Shown: positions 37,701-48,700 of the stretch, piece by piece
Layout: every line of letters begins with the position of its first letter
Position numbering within the stretch: the first letter of the stretch is position 1
Source of the DNA: Bugulina stolonifera
Taxonomy: Eukaryota > Bryozoa > Gymnolaemata > Cheilostomatida > Bugulidae
Direction: 5' to 3'
Assembly (NCBI GenBank): GCA_935421135.1
Contig: OW285187.1
Location: 36,086,818 to 36,150,817 of the forward strand
DNA length: 64,000 nt
Position numbers and translations under genes: made by a program
Notes under the pieces: model-generated
What the model saw: only the letters and a program-made list of their open reading frames with translations
Databases searched by the model: none
Told to the model about the DNA's origin: nothing

Positions 37701-40083
37701 GTCAAGCTCCTTAAGGCTATCACAGGACCTTTCACCAAGTATGTGATTAAGGTAGGTGCTGTGTATACTGTATGTCGTGTATACAGTATAGTATGTCGTG
37801 TGAAAGTATACTTTATTTTGCTCTTAAGAAGGTAGAAGTGGCATCAGAGGGAAGGGAGAGCAATGTCTAACAACATATTTCTCCCTCCCTGCACCCAGCC
37901 CTGTTATCATGACTGTATACCTGGAGTACATGTATATATGTACCTGCAGCACATGTACATGTATATATGTACCCGCAGAACATGTATATATGTACCCGCA
38001 GAACATGTATACGTGTACCCGCAGAACATGTATACGTGTACCCGCAGTACATGCATATGTGTACCTGCAGTACATGTACATGTAGCTATTCTATCCTTCA
38101 GGTAGACACGTCGGTTATCACAAAGATAGCTCTGAACCAGACCTCCCCCGACACTTCTCTGATTAAAGTCAACTGCAAGAGGACTGTTGGAAACGAAACT
38201 GAGAAATATCCATGTAGGTCCACAAATCTACCTCTTACATTCTTATAGAGAGCAATGCGTTGGCTATTTAGAACTTGTCATAAATATATTATGTCACTGT
38301 TATATTACAGGTCCATTCATGTTTATGATTGGCTAACTGTTATATTACAGGTCCATTAATATTTATGATTGGCTAACTGTTTTATTACAAGTCCATTCAT
38401 GTTTATGATTGGCCGACTGTTATATTACAAGTTCATTCATGGTTATGATTGGCCGACTGTTATATTCCAAGTCCATTCATGTTTATGATTGGCTAACTGT
38501 TATATTACAGGTTCATTCATGTTTATGATTGACTAACTGTTTTATTACAGGTCCATTCATGTTTATGAACGTGGCAGGAGAATGGGACGACTGGGTTATT
38601 GGTCTCATTCTGCTTTTCCTCGCCCTCTTTATTCTCTGCACCTGCCTCGTTCTCATCGTCAAAATACTCAACAACATATTCAAAGGTCATATCGCTGTCG
38701 TGCTCAAGAAGTTTATAAATGCTGATTTCCCAGGTATAAATTCATACATAAATAAAGTAACATCATAGACTCAATATTGTATTTAGAGACTATCTCAAGG
38801 TTGTTGTGTTTGCTGAGTTGTTTGTTTATCCCTGGCGTCATAAAGGAGAGACTCCTCCTATTGTGACTGTCTGTCTGTTATCAGGATTACAACATCACAC
38901 TTCACAAACAAATAATATTTTTGTTGCTTTTCATCAAAGGAAATAAAACTTGTTTGTAAATATGTTTATAGTGTGTAACTGTATACATACTACATCATTG
39001 ATCATTATCTAACAATGTGCAGGAGAGACAATTCATACTGTGTTGGAGATGACTTGTGTGATATGATACATGTATAATATGATGCCATTGCCAACAATGT
39101 TACTTGTAATTCCATATTATCTTACAGTAATCTGATGAACATCTGCACCTTATAATCCTATTGTATTCAAATGTGTGATATCTGAGAGCTTTGGTACTGG
39201 CAGATCTTTTGATGTCCAAACACTCATTCTGATAGGCTCATTTCTACTCTTCATTCAAAACACTACATATTGTACCTGCCATATGTGCTCTTATTAGTGC
39301 TACAGACCTGCCATACTATTGTTTACATGATTGTTTCTATTACTGTTCACAGGTAAGTGCGGTAAATACGGGACTGGTTACCTGGCGATAGTGTTGGGAG
39401 CCCTCATGACCATCCTTGTTCAGTCGTCTAGCATATTCACTTCAGCCTTGACCCCTCTCGTCGGCATCGGAGTCATCACTTTAGAAAGAGTGTACCCTCT
39501 TACTCTCGGCTCTAATATCGGCACAACATTCACTGCGATCCTGGCCTCATTGGCTCAGGAGGGAGACAGACTGTCTGACGCCATGCAGGTGTCCATGTGC
39601 CACCTCTTCTTCAACATATCGGGAATTCTGCTTTGGTACCCGGTTCCCTACATGAGGAAGGTACCCATATACCTGGCTAAGAGGCTGGGCAACACTACTG
39701 CCAAGTATAGATGGTTTGCTGCCCTCTACCTTATCCTTGCTTTCTTTGTCCTTCCTGCCTGCGTGTTTGGTTTGAGCGTAGCCGGCTGGCAGGTGCTGTT
39801 AGGGGTGGGTGCACCGTTCCTCCTACTCGTCATAGTTATAATCATCATCAACGTTATACAGAAGAAGAGACCAATGTGTCTACCAGCTCGTCTCAGAAAC
39901 TGGGAGTTTCTTCCCCTCTGCTGTCACTCGTTCAAACCATTTGACAGAGTTCTGACTAAAGTGCTGCGCAAATGTGCCTGCTGTCGTAAGTGTGTAGCCA
40001 ATGACGATGAAGAATCCAATGCGGACGTATCAAACTCGTCCTCCGGTGCTGATAATTACGCAATAGAATCATCCAAGTTCTAG
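31708..40083 (+). CDS. SLC34-type sodium-dependent phosphate cotransporter
   Basis: SLC34 proteins import inorganic phosphate with sodium across the apical plasma membrane. Coding exons: 31708-31728, 34562-34636, 35129-35201, 35325-35456, 35962-36105, 37185-37376, 37633-37751, 38102-38213, 38551-38733, 39353-40083; phases close, giving 593 residues from MSDNAYQ to IESSKF. The N-tail has NPPPYDDI, a PPxY motif that could bind WW-domain ligases. Both inverted QSSS repeats are present: [15 protein letters not shown] (about 132) and [15 protein letters not shown] (about 374). Also seen are [15 protein letters not shown] and [10 protein letters not shown] large extracellular loop (about 254-300) holds NQTS and NETE sequons and cysteines. 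GGATVHD keeps the Asp linked to electrogenic transport, but Gly replaces the first Ala of the vertebrate AxAxxxD pattern. Length is close to vertebrate family members (about 600-690). Start choice: the short first exon joins in phase and has a UTR acceptor upstream. Confidence 0.93.
32100..32350. repeat. ~38-bp tandem repeat in SLC34 intron 1
   Basis: About seven units of ACCTCTCACTGATAGGGACT followed by ACTACTGTATGTATATAT. Confidence 0.88.
32570..33215. repeat. Composite 23/41-bp repeat (CAGTATTACATGTATGTAGG)
   Basis: About 20 units of TACAGTATTACATGTATGTA followed by GGATA, some carrying an extra TACAGTAATACAGTAA block. It lies in SLC34 intron 1. Confidence 0.9.
33216..34561. other. Rest of SLC34 intron 1
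   Basis: AT-rich, with a small TACACCTGTACATACTTACTGTG-type duplication near 33340-33400 and a CAGTACACATGTAGTATA repeat near 34200-34260. No exon recognised. Confidence 0.5.
34637..34780. repeat. ~20-bp repeat starting at the SLC34 donor 34637
   Basis: The intron begins GTATGTACACACTTACAG, and TACGTACACACTTACAGT-type units follow directly, about seven copies. The donor hexamer is part of the repeated unit in diverged form, and CTTACAG gives an acceptor-like end to each unit. Confidence 0.8.
35038..35128. repeat. ~21-bp repeat running into the SLC34 acceptor at 35128
   Basis: Units of CTGTATGATATACTGTACTA, about four, the last ending GATATACAG|AACGAGG at the real exon 35129-35201. Confidence 0.75.
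36106..37184. other. SLC34 intron without recognised features
   Basis: Unique AT-rich sequence between the exons ending at 36105 and starting at 37185. No array or transposon end was seen. Confidence 0.5.
37915..38090. repeat. ~24-bp repeat before the SLC34 exon at 38102
   Basis: About seven units of the type GTACCCGCAGAACATGTATA, each holding CCGCAG or CTGCAG acceptor-like ends, stopping about 15 bp before the true acceptor TATCCTTCAG. Confidence 0.85.
38291..38570. repeat. 40-bp array made from the SLC34 exon acceptor, six decoys plus the real site
   Basis: Units of CTGTTATATTACAGGTCCAT followed by TCATGTTTATGATTGGCTAA. The seventh unit is the genuine acceptor and start of exon 38551-38733 (TTATTACAG|GTCCATTCATG). 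Candidate AG positions fall every 40 bp: 38310, 38350, 38390, 38430, 38470, 38510 and 38550. Copies 3-5 have CAA instead of CAG. Confidence 0.95.
38734..39352. other. Last SLC34 intron
   Basis: Unique sequence, no array. It ends TACTGTTCACAG at 39352. Confidence 0.5.
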
Positions 40084-41430
40084 TGCTGGCCTTGCATATG
40101 CACTGGCTTCGTCAATGACATTGACTGTGTATATAAGAATATATATCCTGTAAGCATTGAATCTTCACTTTGGGTTCACTAAATATTTCATATAGAGTTC
40201 ATAGTCAAGATCGAATTATTTTTTTATCAAGTTGTATTTATGAACTTTCTTCTTTTATATTGTATAATAATAGTAAGTTGTTACCCAGTTTGAGATTGAG
40301 GGAACAACTCCTACTCATATGGTGACATTCTTTAGTTGATAACGAACCCAAGTGATATTATATTCTTCAAATAACATTTACAAGGTGGCAAGCAAAGCTA
40401 ATCTACTGCATGTATATTATCTTTACCTCACGCTGTTGCTATGTACATAGTCACACTAAATACTGAAATATAAACTGCACTGCCACAGCTGTTATCTATT
40501 TTTATATAATCAATTTTTTAGTATGTTTCATCGTATGCATGTATGACATGGGCAACAGGCGACATATCTTTCTTCTTTTTAGGTGAAATCCTTTTTTGTT
40601 CTTAGTGCCATAGTAATGTTTTCTTACATTCCATAATATGGGTTCTTTTACAACCAACTTCTTGTTCAGTTATGACCGCAAGTGACTTTTTCATGGCAAG
40701 TTTATAGTTTGACATATTCGAGAATTCTTTACAATAGTATTATTTTGAAGGTGCTGCTTTCCTACACAGCGTTGAATTTGCAGCAGTTTTATTAGTGAGT
40801 TGTCTTCCCATGTATACTTAACCAATAAAAGAGTTATTCCCTCTTCGTCAAATAGTAATTGAATGAGCTACCATTCCACCACTGTGTACTTGGTACTACT
40901 TAGTGGTTTTATATACTCTTGTACTTGTTTTACACACAGCCATATTAGAATCTTTGGTCTGGCCCTGAAGGGTGACTCAAAGTCAGACCCCATTAACCAA
41001 TAGTTGTTATAATGGCATTATATATTAATATCTTATTAATTATTACTGCATTACCAGACAATGTTATATTGAGTGTGAGATTTTTCACTAATTAATTAGT
41101 AACAGGGGCAGTGGTTTAATTATTTTTGTATAAGTTCAGTATAGTTTTGGACTACGATAAAGACACATCTACTTTTGTCCCGTTATTAATTCCAGGCAAG
41201 AAAGTTAGGATTTGAAGAGGTTTATATGTATTTATTCCAATATAGGGTAAAGTAACTAAAGTTATGAATATGAAGGATTATATTATGATCTCCTGTATGT
41301 GTTGGCTATGTGCTACCCAAAGTAGGACATTAGTGTATCAATTAATCTTACCAGTAATAGCACCCCGTGTCACTGCAAGTTAGCGTCACGTGGATAGTAT
41401 GTTTTAGACCAACCACTCTACTTATAATTC
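40084..41430. other. SLC34 3' UTR and intergenic DNA
   Basis: AT-rich, no further exon seen. AATAAA at 40824-40829 (in ACCAATAAAAGAG) is the best candidate polyadenylation signal, giving a 3' UTR of about 750 bp. Confidence 0.55.
40824..40829 (+). promoter_or_regulatory. Candidate SLC34 polyadenylation signal
   Basis: AATAAA in a unique context about 740 bp after the stop codon. Confidence 0.45.
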
Positions 41431-41434
41431 ACAT

Positions 41435-41635
41435 TGTACAATACATACACGTACATGTAGTTGTACAATACATATACGTACATGTAGTTGTACAATACAT
41501 ACACGTACATGTAGTTGTACAATACATACACGTACATGTAGTTGTACAATACATACATGTACATGTAGTTGTTCAATACATACATGTATAGATGTAGTTG
41601 TACAGTACATACACGTACATGTAGTTGCTTCACAA
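41435..41635. repeat. 27-bp tandem repeat
   Basis: About eight units of TGTACAATACATACACGTAC followed by ATGTAGT. Open frames on both strands here are repeat artefacts. Confidence 0.92.
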
Positions 41636-42135
41636 TATATTACATCTGTATGATTGCCGAGTTCCAGACTGCACTCTGCGTTGGATGGAGTGGATCAGGT
41701 ATTTATTAGAGGTGTTAATACAGAGAGGGCCACAGTCTACAAACATATATAATACACCAACCCAAAAACAGATACATGTGCAGGCCATAAGCTTAGTCAG
41801 CTAATAGGAAAAATATCTCTAAAATATAAATTCTTTGCATTGCAGTTTTTGTACAGCATATGCGGTACATGTATAGCTGACTCTCTAATGTCACTGTCTC
41901 AGGCTTACATGTATGTACGTAATTTATATTGCATGCCCTCAGTTGTAGACTCACTGCGCTGTCCACACTCCCACAGACATAGACATGGACATGGACATAG
42001 ACATGTGTGTTATTCTGTCAACTTTAATTACAGTTTATTCTGGTGTAGTCGACTCGGCCATCAAGAATAATTTGATTGTACGCACTTATATATTGGATTT
42101 GTGGGAGCAGCTTATACCATCTCGTTTCACAGCGG

Positions 42136-44363
42136 CTATACTGCATCTACCGATGAGTGACGACTACCTCCGTCTAATGTCTGCAGGTCAAGTGAGTAGC
42201 GAGAGGAAGCAAGGTGCCATTTGCTACAGCTGCAGTCGAGTCTGAGGGAGGCTGCGGAGTTTCTACTCTGGTCTCCGACCTTCACCTCTCTCATTGGCCT
42301 AAGAGCCATCTGCTCATTCTCCAATGAATGTACCGACTTAATAGAGTGGATGTTAAGTGATAGACTTGAGGAACTGCAGGTCAGTAGCAAATTTTCTTCT
42401 CGCAGCTCACATTTGTGTTGTCTGTCTTTGTATCTGTGGGAATTTCCTATTAGATGAGATGCAGAACATTCTGTACTTTCTCTCTCGTCTCTGCCGGTGT
42501 GGCCAGTACTCCCATGTTCCAAATCTTCACCTTCTGGTAGCACTACATCCGCATCTGTATCTGTGTTAAATCCTTCTGGCAGATTTACATCCGTATCTGT
42601 ATCTGTGTTAAGTCCTTCTGCAAATTAAAATTTAGGGTCATAAATCCTCAGAACTTAGTAGAGATAAGCAGGGCTATTGCTCACCAAGTGTTTCTGTTCA
42701 TATCACACAGTGGCTGAGACTAGCTTATAGGAACTGCTTGTGGTAGTACAAGAACTATTTCATGTCCAAATAGCACCAGTGGTAGTGTATACCATAGAGG
42801 TATAGGGGAGATAACTCTATGGTGTATACGGTGCAGCTCAATGCAAACAAACTCATCTTGATGGAGGCCGTCAGTCTATAACCAATGACTTCAGTTTTTA
42901 CAAATATGACTCAAATTAAACTACTAGTAGATGGTGACTAAAGGTAGAAACAGAGTAGCGAATTTTGCACTGTTATTCACCCCGAAATGACGGTGGAGCG
43001 ACAGGGCGTCACAAAATTGAGCGAAAACATCATGTTTGCCCAATATCAAGCATCTTTAATATGTTGTGTTTTGGTCTCAACAACGCTGACTTCTGATTAG
43101 GCAACAAAGTTTTACCAACTCCATTCCGCACTTTTGTTAGTAAACAAAAATTCTAAATTGAGTCGCTGTTATAATGTGATGTGCACGTAGGAGACATATA
43201 TGAAAATAATTGGAAACGCAGTGAAAATATTCAGTAGTCTGATTCAACCTTAATACATATCCTGATTCACAAGTTTGGAACTACTGACCCCCATGGCATT
43301 GTATAACAGACTACTGACCCTCATGGCATTGTATGACAGACTACTGACCCTCATGGCATTGTATGACAGACTACTGACCCTCATGGCATTGTATAACTGA
43401 CTACTGACCCTCATGGCATTGTATGACAGACTACTAACCCTCATGGCATTGTATAACTGACTACTGACCCCCATGGCATTGTATAACTGCTGTATTACCT
43501 GGAGGAGATGTAGCTGTAAGCGCATTCCTTATGGCGGATGATCTACTCTTGTAGTGCAAGTAGCAGAATAACATTATGAGTAGGCCTATAGCAAGAATTA
43601 GCAAGAGTATGATAACTCCAGATAATCCCAGCAACGTCCTGTATTGTGCAATGTCTGTCTCTATTGTCAGTGGTAGGGATCGAGGTGGTGGTAGGTCAGT
43701 GTTGAATTCCTCCAAGGCCACAGAGCAGCGTCCTGCAGACACAGGGACTGTAGAATTATTAAAGAGCAGATCAGTATATCTCTCCCATATGTTTTACACT
43801 CTCAGTTTCCTGCTAGTGCCTGTATGAGTACTACCCATATAGACTATGGAGGGTTACAATGGTGCAAGTTACTCACTGACAATATCCTCAGTATGGCAAG
43901 ATCTTTACAAATAAGCTTATACTCTCGCATAGTGATGGGTACCCCAGAGTTAAATGTTAGTACACAGCTCACCTGCATATGATGTGCTAGTAATGGGTAC
44001 TTCAGCTCACCTGCACCTGCATATAATGTGCTAGTACTGGGTACCTCAGCTCACCTGCACCTGCATATGATGTGCTAGTACTGGGTACCTCAGCTCACCT
44101 GCATATAATGTGTTATCTTGGTCCGGTCTCACTCCACAGTTCATACCCATATAAGCCCCATAATCAGAGATTGTGCCAAGTGTACAGAAACCCTTTGAAG
44201 GGTGTTGCAAGTTTTCACACGAAATATTTCGAATGACTGACGACTTGAGCTGCAGTTCCTGATTGCAGCAAGTCCATTCCTCATCTCCTTCCCACACTGA
44301 TATCCCAAGGCTATGAGAGACTATTGGTAGAGCTAGACATATCACCCACACGACATTCCCCAT
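42136..44363 (-). CDS. Putative type I membrane protein, family not recognised
   Basis: Three exons, 44099-44363, 43499-43747 and 42136-42617, join in phase (1, then 1) to give 331 residues. The start at 44363 is chosen because MGNVVWVICLALPIVSHSLG is a good signal peptide; upstream ATGs at 44411 and 44381 are in frame. The ectodomain (about 21-125) is Cys-rich, with WTCCNQELQ, ISCENLQ, GFCTLG and MNCGVRPD. A single membrane span (LLGLSGVIILLLILAIGLLI, about 127-150) is followed by basic HYKSRSS, as expected for type I topology. The cytoplasmic tail opens with two Asp/Thr-rich 16-18-residue repeats (NTDTDTDVNLPEG, then NTDTDADVVLPEG) and is Ser/His/Glu-rich. Function is unknown; the topology would suit a receptor or adhesion molecule. 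Donors of exons 1 and 2 are both followed by minisatellites. Confidence 0.7.
43265..43492. repeat. 35-bp repeat next to the exon 2 donor of the membrane protein gene
   Basis: About seven units of GACTACTGACCCTCATGGCA followed by TTGTATAACA, beginning 6 bp inside the intron from the donor (minus strand) at 43498. Confidence 0.88.
43965..44120. repeat. ~40-bp array containing the exon 1 donor of the membrane protein gene
   Basis: Units of TCAGCTCACCTGCATATGAT followed by GTGCTAGTACTGGGTACC, three to four copies. On the minus strand each has ATATGCAG|GTGAGCTGA, the exon 1 end and donor; the real junction is 44099/44098. Confidence 0.85.
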
Positions 44364-44699
44364 ACTTCTGCAAACATTCATGTATTCAGATGATGTGCTC
44401 CTGACCTGCATTCTTAGTCCTACTTTAAGCTGTACTGTACTCCATCATTTATAGGGAATTGAGCCAAGTACAAGCACAGTACCAAGTCATACACTAACAA
44501 GTAAGTACAACACAGTAAGACAAGTCAGTAGCAGTGTAGGCAAGTACATGTAGGTGCTAAGGACTTTCAAAGTCTACTTGTACATGTATGTGTACTCCCA
44601 CTCCCATATATTTGAGTACAAGAGCTCTATCACGCAGTATAGTCTAGTTTAGTAGTAGTAGTAGCCAAGGGTAGAATATTTAGTCATACACTGCTACAC

Positions 44700-44885
44700 T
44701 TTGCTATGTGTACGGTGAAGTTTGGATGTTACTTACCTCTATGTACAGTGAAGGTCTAATGCTACTTACCTCTGTGTACAGCGAAGGTATAATGTTACTT
44801 ACCTCTGTGTACAGTGAAGGTCCAGTTCTATCTACAAGTATGTATTTGGTATCTCCCTATCTAACTGGCACTCCATGCACAGTGA
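44700..44885. repeat. ~33-bp repeat with minus-strand donor consensus
   Basis: Four units of GTGTACAGTGAAGGTCTAAT followed by GTTACTTACCTCT. On the minus strand each reads ACAGAG|GTAAGTA. This could be a multiplied 5' UTR exon end of the membrane protein gene, but no transcript evidence is available. Confidence 0.7.
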
Positions 44886-45770
44886 AATGACCTGTGAAGG
44901 ATCTGCTGGAGTATTACCACTTCCTTGTTTGGTCACAGCCACTATATTGTAGTCAACACCATTAATATAATATAATATACACACCTGTCAAGCCTGTCGA
45001 GTTCTATGTGTATAAATTCACATAATAATGTTTATATCCAAATGAACTAGCTGGATCAATAGTTATAGGCCTACCATAAATTTATTTTTGACAGGCTGAA
45101 CCATAGACCTATATATCACTATGCATTATATGCTATATACATTGTAGTACTATATAGAAGTATGTCTATGATGACTATGATTGAACTTATCATACTGGTA
45201 AAACAATATGCATAGAAAATGTACACTTACCTTGTACATGTGCATTGCACAAATATGTATAATATACTGTTACATGTAATAGCTACATACAGTAGACTAT
45301 TATATTATATAGTGTAGCCTGATTATATAACCAATGCAGGTACTAATAAGCACATAGTACAGTAGATGTAGTTTAGATATATAGAGACAATACCAGTCCT
45401 AAGCTATTGTATTAAACATATTAAGGAGTTGTTCTCCCCCAATTTCTGTTTCTCACAGAATTGTTCAGATTGTTGTGCCATGCTATGACTATCAATCTAT
45501 TAGCTTACTGGTGATAGAGGTATACTTTACTAAATACAACCAATAACACAGCCAGGTGTAGATGTAAAGTAAAGTAATCATGTATTTCGTTAACAATATA
45601 TTATTATATAACTTAGAATTATATACAGTGCAAAAGCTGAATTCATTATTATACAGTATACAAAGCTAATAATGAAAGCCATAAGCTATGTAGTTACCTA
45701 CCCAGCTATGTTCAATATAACAGATAAATTGACTAGATAATTTAGAATAAGTCATTCATTAAAGGAAGGT
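44886..45770. other. Intergenic, 3' side of L3MBTL copy 2
   Basis: AT-rich; no exon or transposon recognised. Confidence 0.5.
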
Positions 45771-48700
45771 TTAAGATGTAGGTCTACCCAGCACTCTATT
45801 TATAACTCTAATGCTATTATATATAATAACAGCTGGGCCCAGTTTGATGCCTAGCCTGAGGGTAATGTCCTTCTGCTGCAGCTGTAGGTAGGCTGCTCCA
45901 TCTATTCCCTGTAAATAACAAGTCATAACATTACATGATACTTCACCAGTCTACTACCAGTATATCACCAGTCTACTACCAGTATATCACCAGTATACTA
46001 CCAGTACATCACCAGTGTACTAACAGTACATCACCAGTGTACTACCAGTACATTACCAGTGTACTAACAGTACATCACCAGTGTACTACCAGTACTTCAC
46101 CAGTGTACTACCAGTGCATCACCAGTGTACTACCAGTACATCACCAGTGTACTACCAGTGGTACTACCACATCACTCTCCCACTCACCTGGTCAATGAAC
46201 TTGCGGACAGCCTCGTCTGGAAGCTGTGGTGTTATTGATTTGATGTACTCCGCTACTTGTTGGCAAGTCCAGGAGGAAACCTGCGAGTAGGGTATGTTGT
46301 TACACCTTGGTAGTAGGTGGATATTCCTTTCCCAGCTAACTGGTAGGTCTTTAGTCTTGTTTCTCACGGGTACAGCAGGTAGATACACAGCATCGTATAT
46401 AGCGTCCTGGAGTACCTCATGGGCAGCTAGAAATAGAGTAGTCACAGTGTGTTGTTATACCAATCAGCTGACCAAAGAGAGGGACACTTTGGCACAATGT
46501 ATACATGCTCTAGCATATGTGATTGTATAGTATAAATTACCACTACTTGCTAACTTACTTCGCTTGGCTGGAGGAGGCGGCATTGCTTGTGATGCAGAAG
46601 GACTCCTCTTGGGTGGCCTCACAGCAGCAGAGATGTTTGCTGTAGTTGGACCCTTACCAGCCAATGGGAAATGGGAAGTTTTACGGGGTGCTTCAGCAGT
46701 AGTCACTGAGACGTCAGTCGTATGTCTACGTGATCTTTTGTTCCTACGACCTTGACCTGATGTTGTGCGACCCCGCTCTCTTTTGATCCCAGCCCCACTA
46801 GTATCAACACTGACTGTTTTAATCAGCTTATTCTGGTTGACCTCTGCCAGCGGACACCCGGAGATGGTAAAGTGTGTGGGGAATTTTCCCGTGACGTGCC
46901 CAGTGCCATCACAGCCTTCCGTTGCACACGGACTGAATAACATAACAATTGATATCAACTGCAATGAATGCAGAGTTGTGTAGAATTATGGAGAGCATAT
47001 AAATATGGATTGTAATGTGGTAGAACATCAACACACCTGTATGTGCTGTCAACTGAGGCAGAACCGTTTGACTTCCTCTCAGTCTTGTTTGTTTGCAGTC
47101 GATCGATTGGTTTATAGTCTTTATTCATATTCATATCGGAGTAGGGGCACCCAAACAGACTACAAACACACGGTACTAGATATAATTACAACACAAAACA
47201 GTCTACTGAGCCGAGCATCACAATATGAGTATGTTGGTGTTCAACATGGAGTCCTATACACATACCTGTGATGTGCTGAGTATTTAGCTCCTTTCACATG
47301 CCCGTAACCATAGCAACCAGGAGTAGGACAGCAGCCGTTATAGTTTACAATGTGTAGAGGGGTGAGAGGTGGCTGTAGGGGATGTCCAGTTCTCTGGCAC
47401 CTGGAGATACATAGAGGGGTTGGTTATATTATACCCTGCTAACTCATATTATAACCTGTATACCACTAAATGATGTCATCAACTCTATAATGTATATATT
47501 ATAGCCTTAGCTACCCACCAGCCTACTGGGTGAAGGTCGGGGCTGTCTGCATCCTCCCAGTAATCATACTTATTGTCCCAACCACTGAAGTGTATGAGTA
47601 TTCTGTTATCTACAACTTGTAGAACCTGGGCTACTCGCACCAGAAGAGGGTTTCTTTTATCAACGGATTCCAGAACCATGCCGACATCAAACTGTAGAAT
47701 TGTTGCCTACAATTAGGTAGTAATAATATATCACCTCTGAGGTTGCGGTCCTATTGGTTGACACCAGTCTTTAGAGTCTTTAGAGAGAAGACAACTTTAA
47801 TGACATGTACTGTTAGCAGAAAGAATGGAATAATAACTGTAATAGCTATTACTGTAATACGTTGTTTATATTTGAGGAATGTCTATGGAGTGAGCTATGG
47901 AGGTCTCAGTCGCCCACCAAGACCTAAGTAACCCAGCTCATGCATCACTGTTAGATATACATGCAAGCCAAAATAGTACATTATACAATGATTGGATAAC
48001 CTGCTAGGTTTAAAGGTGACTTAGAGCTTTAAAGGTGAGTTACAGGTTTAAAGGTGAGTTACAGGTTTAAAGGTGAGTTACAGGTTTAAAAGTGACTTAC
48101 AGGTCTAGAGGTGACTCAGAGGTTTAAAGGTGACTTACAGGTATAAAGGTGACTTACAGGTTTAAAGGCGTGGGGAGGAGCAGCCCTAGACTTGGTCTCT
48201 TCTGTATAACTGTCCCAAGTAAACCTATCAGGTTGTGGGTATCCATTGGGAGCTGATAGAATTCTACCGTTTTCCTGACACCAGCCCACATGGTGAATAT
48301 AGAGGGAGTTGTTGTAGCACCAGTAGTCATACGTATCTTCCCATCCGTCAAAGTGTATGAGAAGTTTGTCCCCATACGTATCGGACACCGTAGCTACACA
48401 AACCAGAGCGTGGTCCTTCACATCTACAGCCTCCAGCTTGTCACCCACTTGGAACACAGGAGTCAGTGACTGGTACTGTTCAACAGAAGTTATAGTGGAT
48501 GAGTCAGTGACTGGTACAGTTCAATATAAGTTATAGTAAATGAGTCAGTGACTGATACAGTTCAATATAAGTTATAGTAAATGAGTCAGTGACTGGTACA
48601 GCTCAACATAAGTTATAGTAAATGAGTCAGTGACTGGTACAGTTCAATACAAGTTATAGTAAAGTAATCAGATGAGTAAAACCCACCTCACTAGTACAAA

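Noticed and set aside
42221..42457. Plus-strand ORF with SLREAAEFLLWSPTFTSLIGL
   Set aside because: It is antisense to the last exon of the membrane protein gene, whose three-exon model closes in frame with a signal peptide and membrane span.
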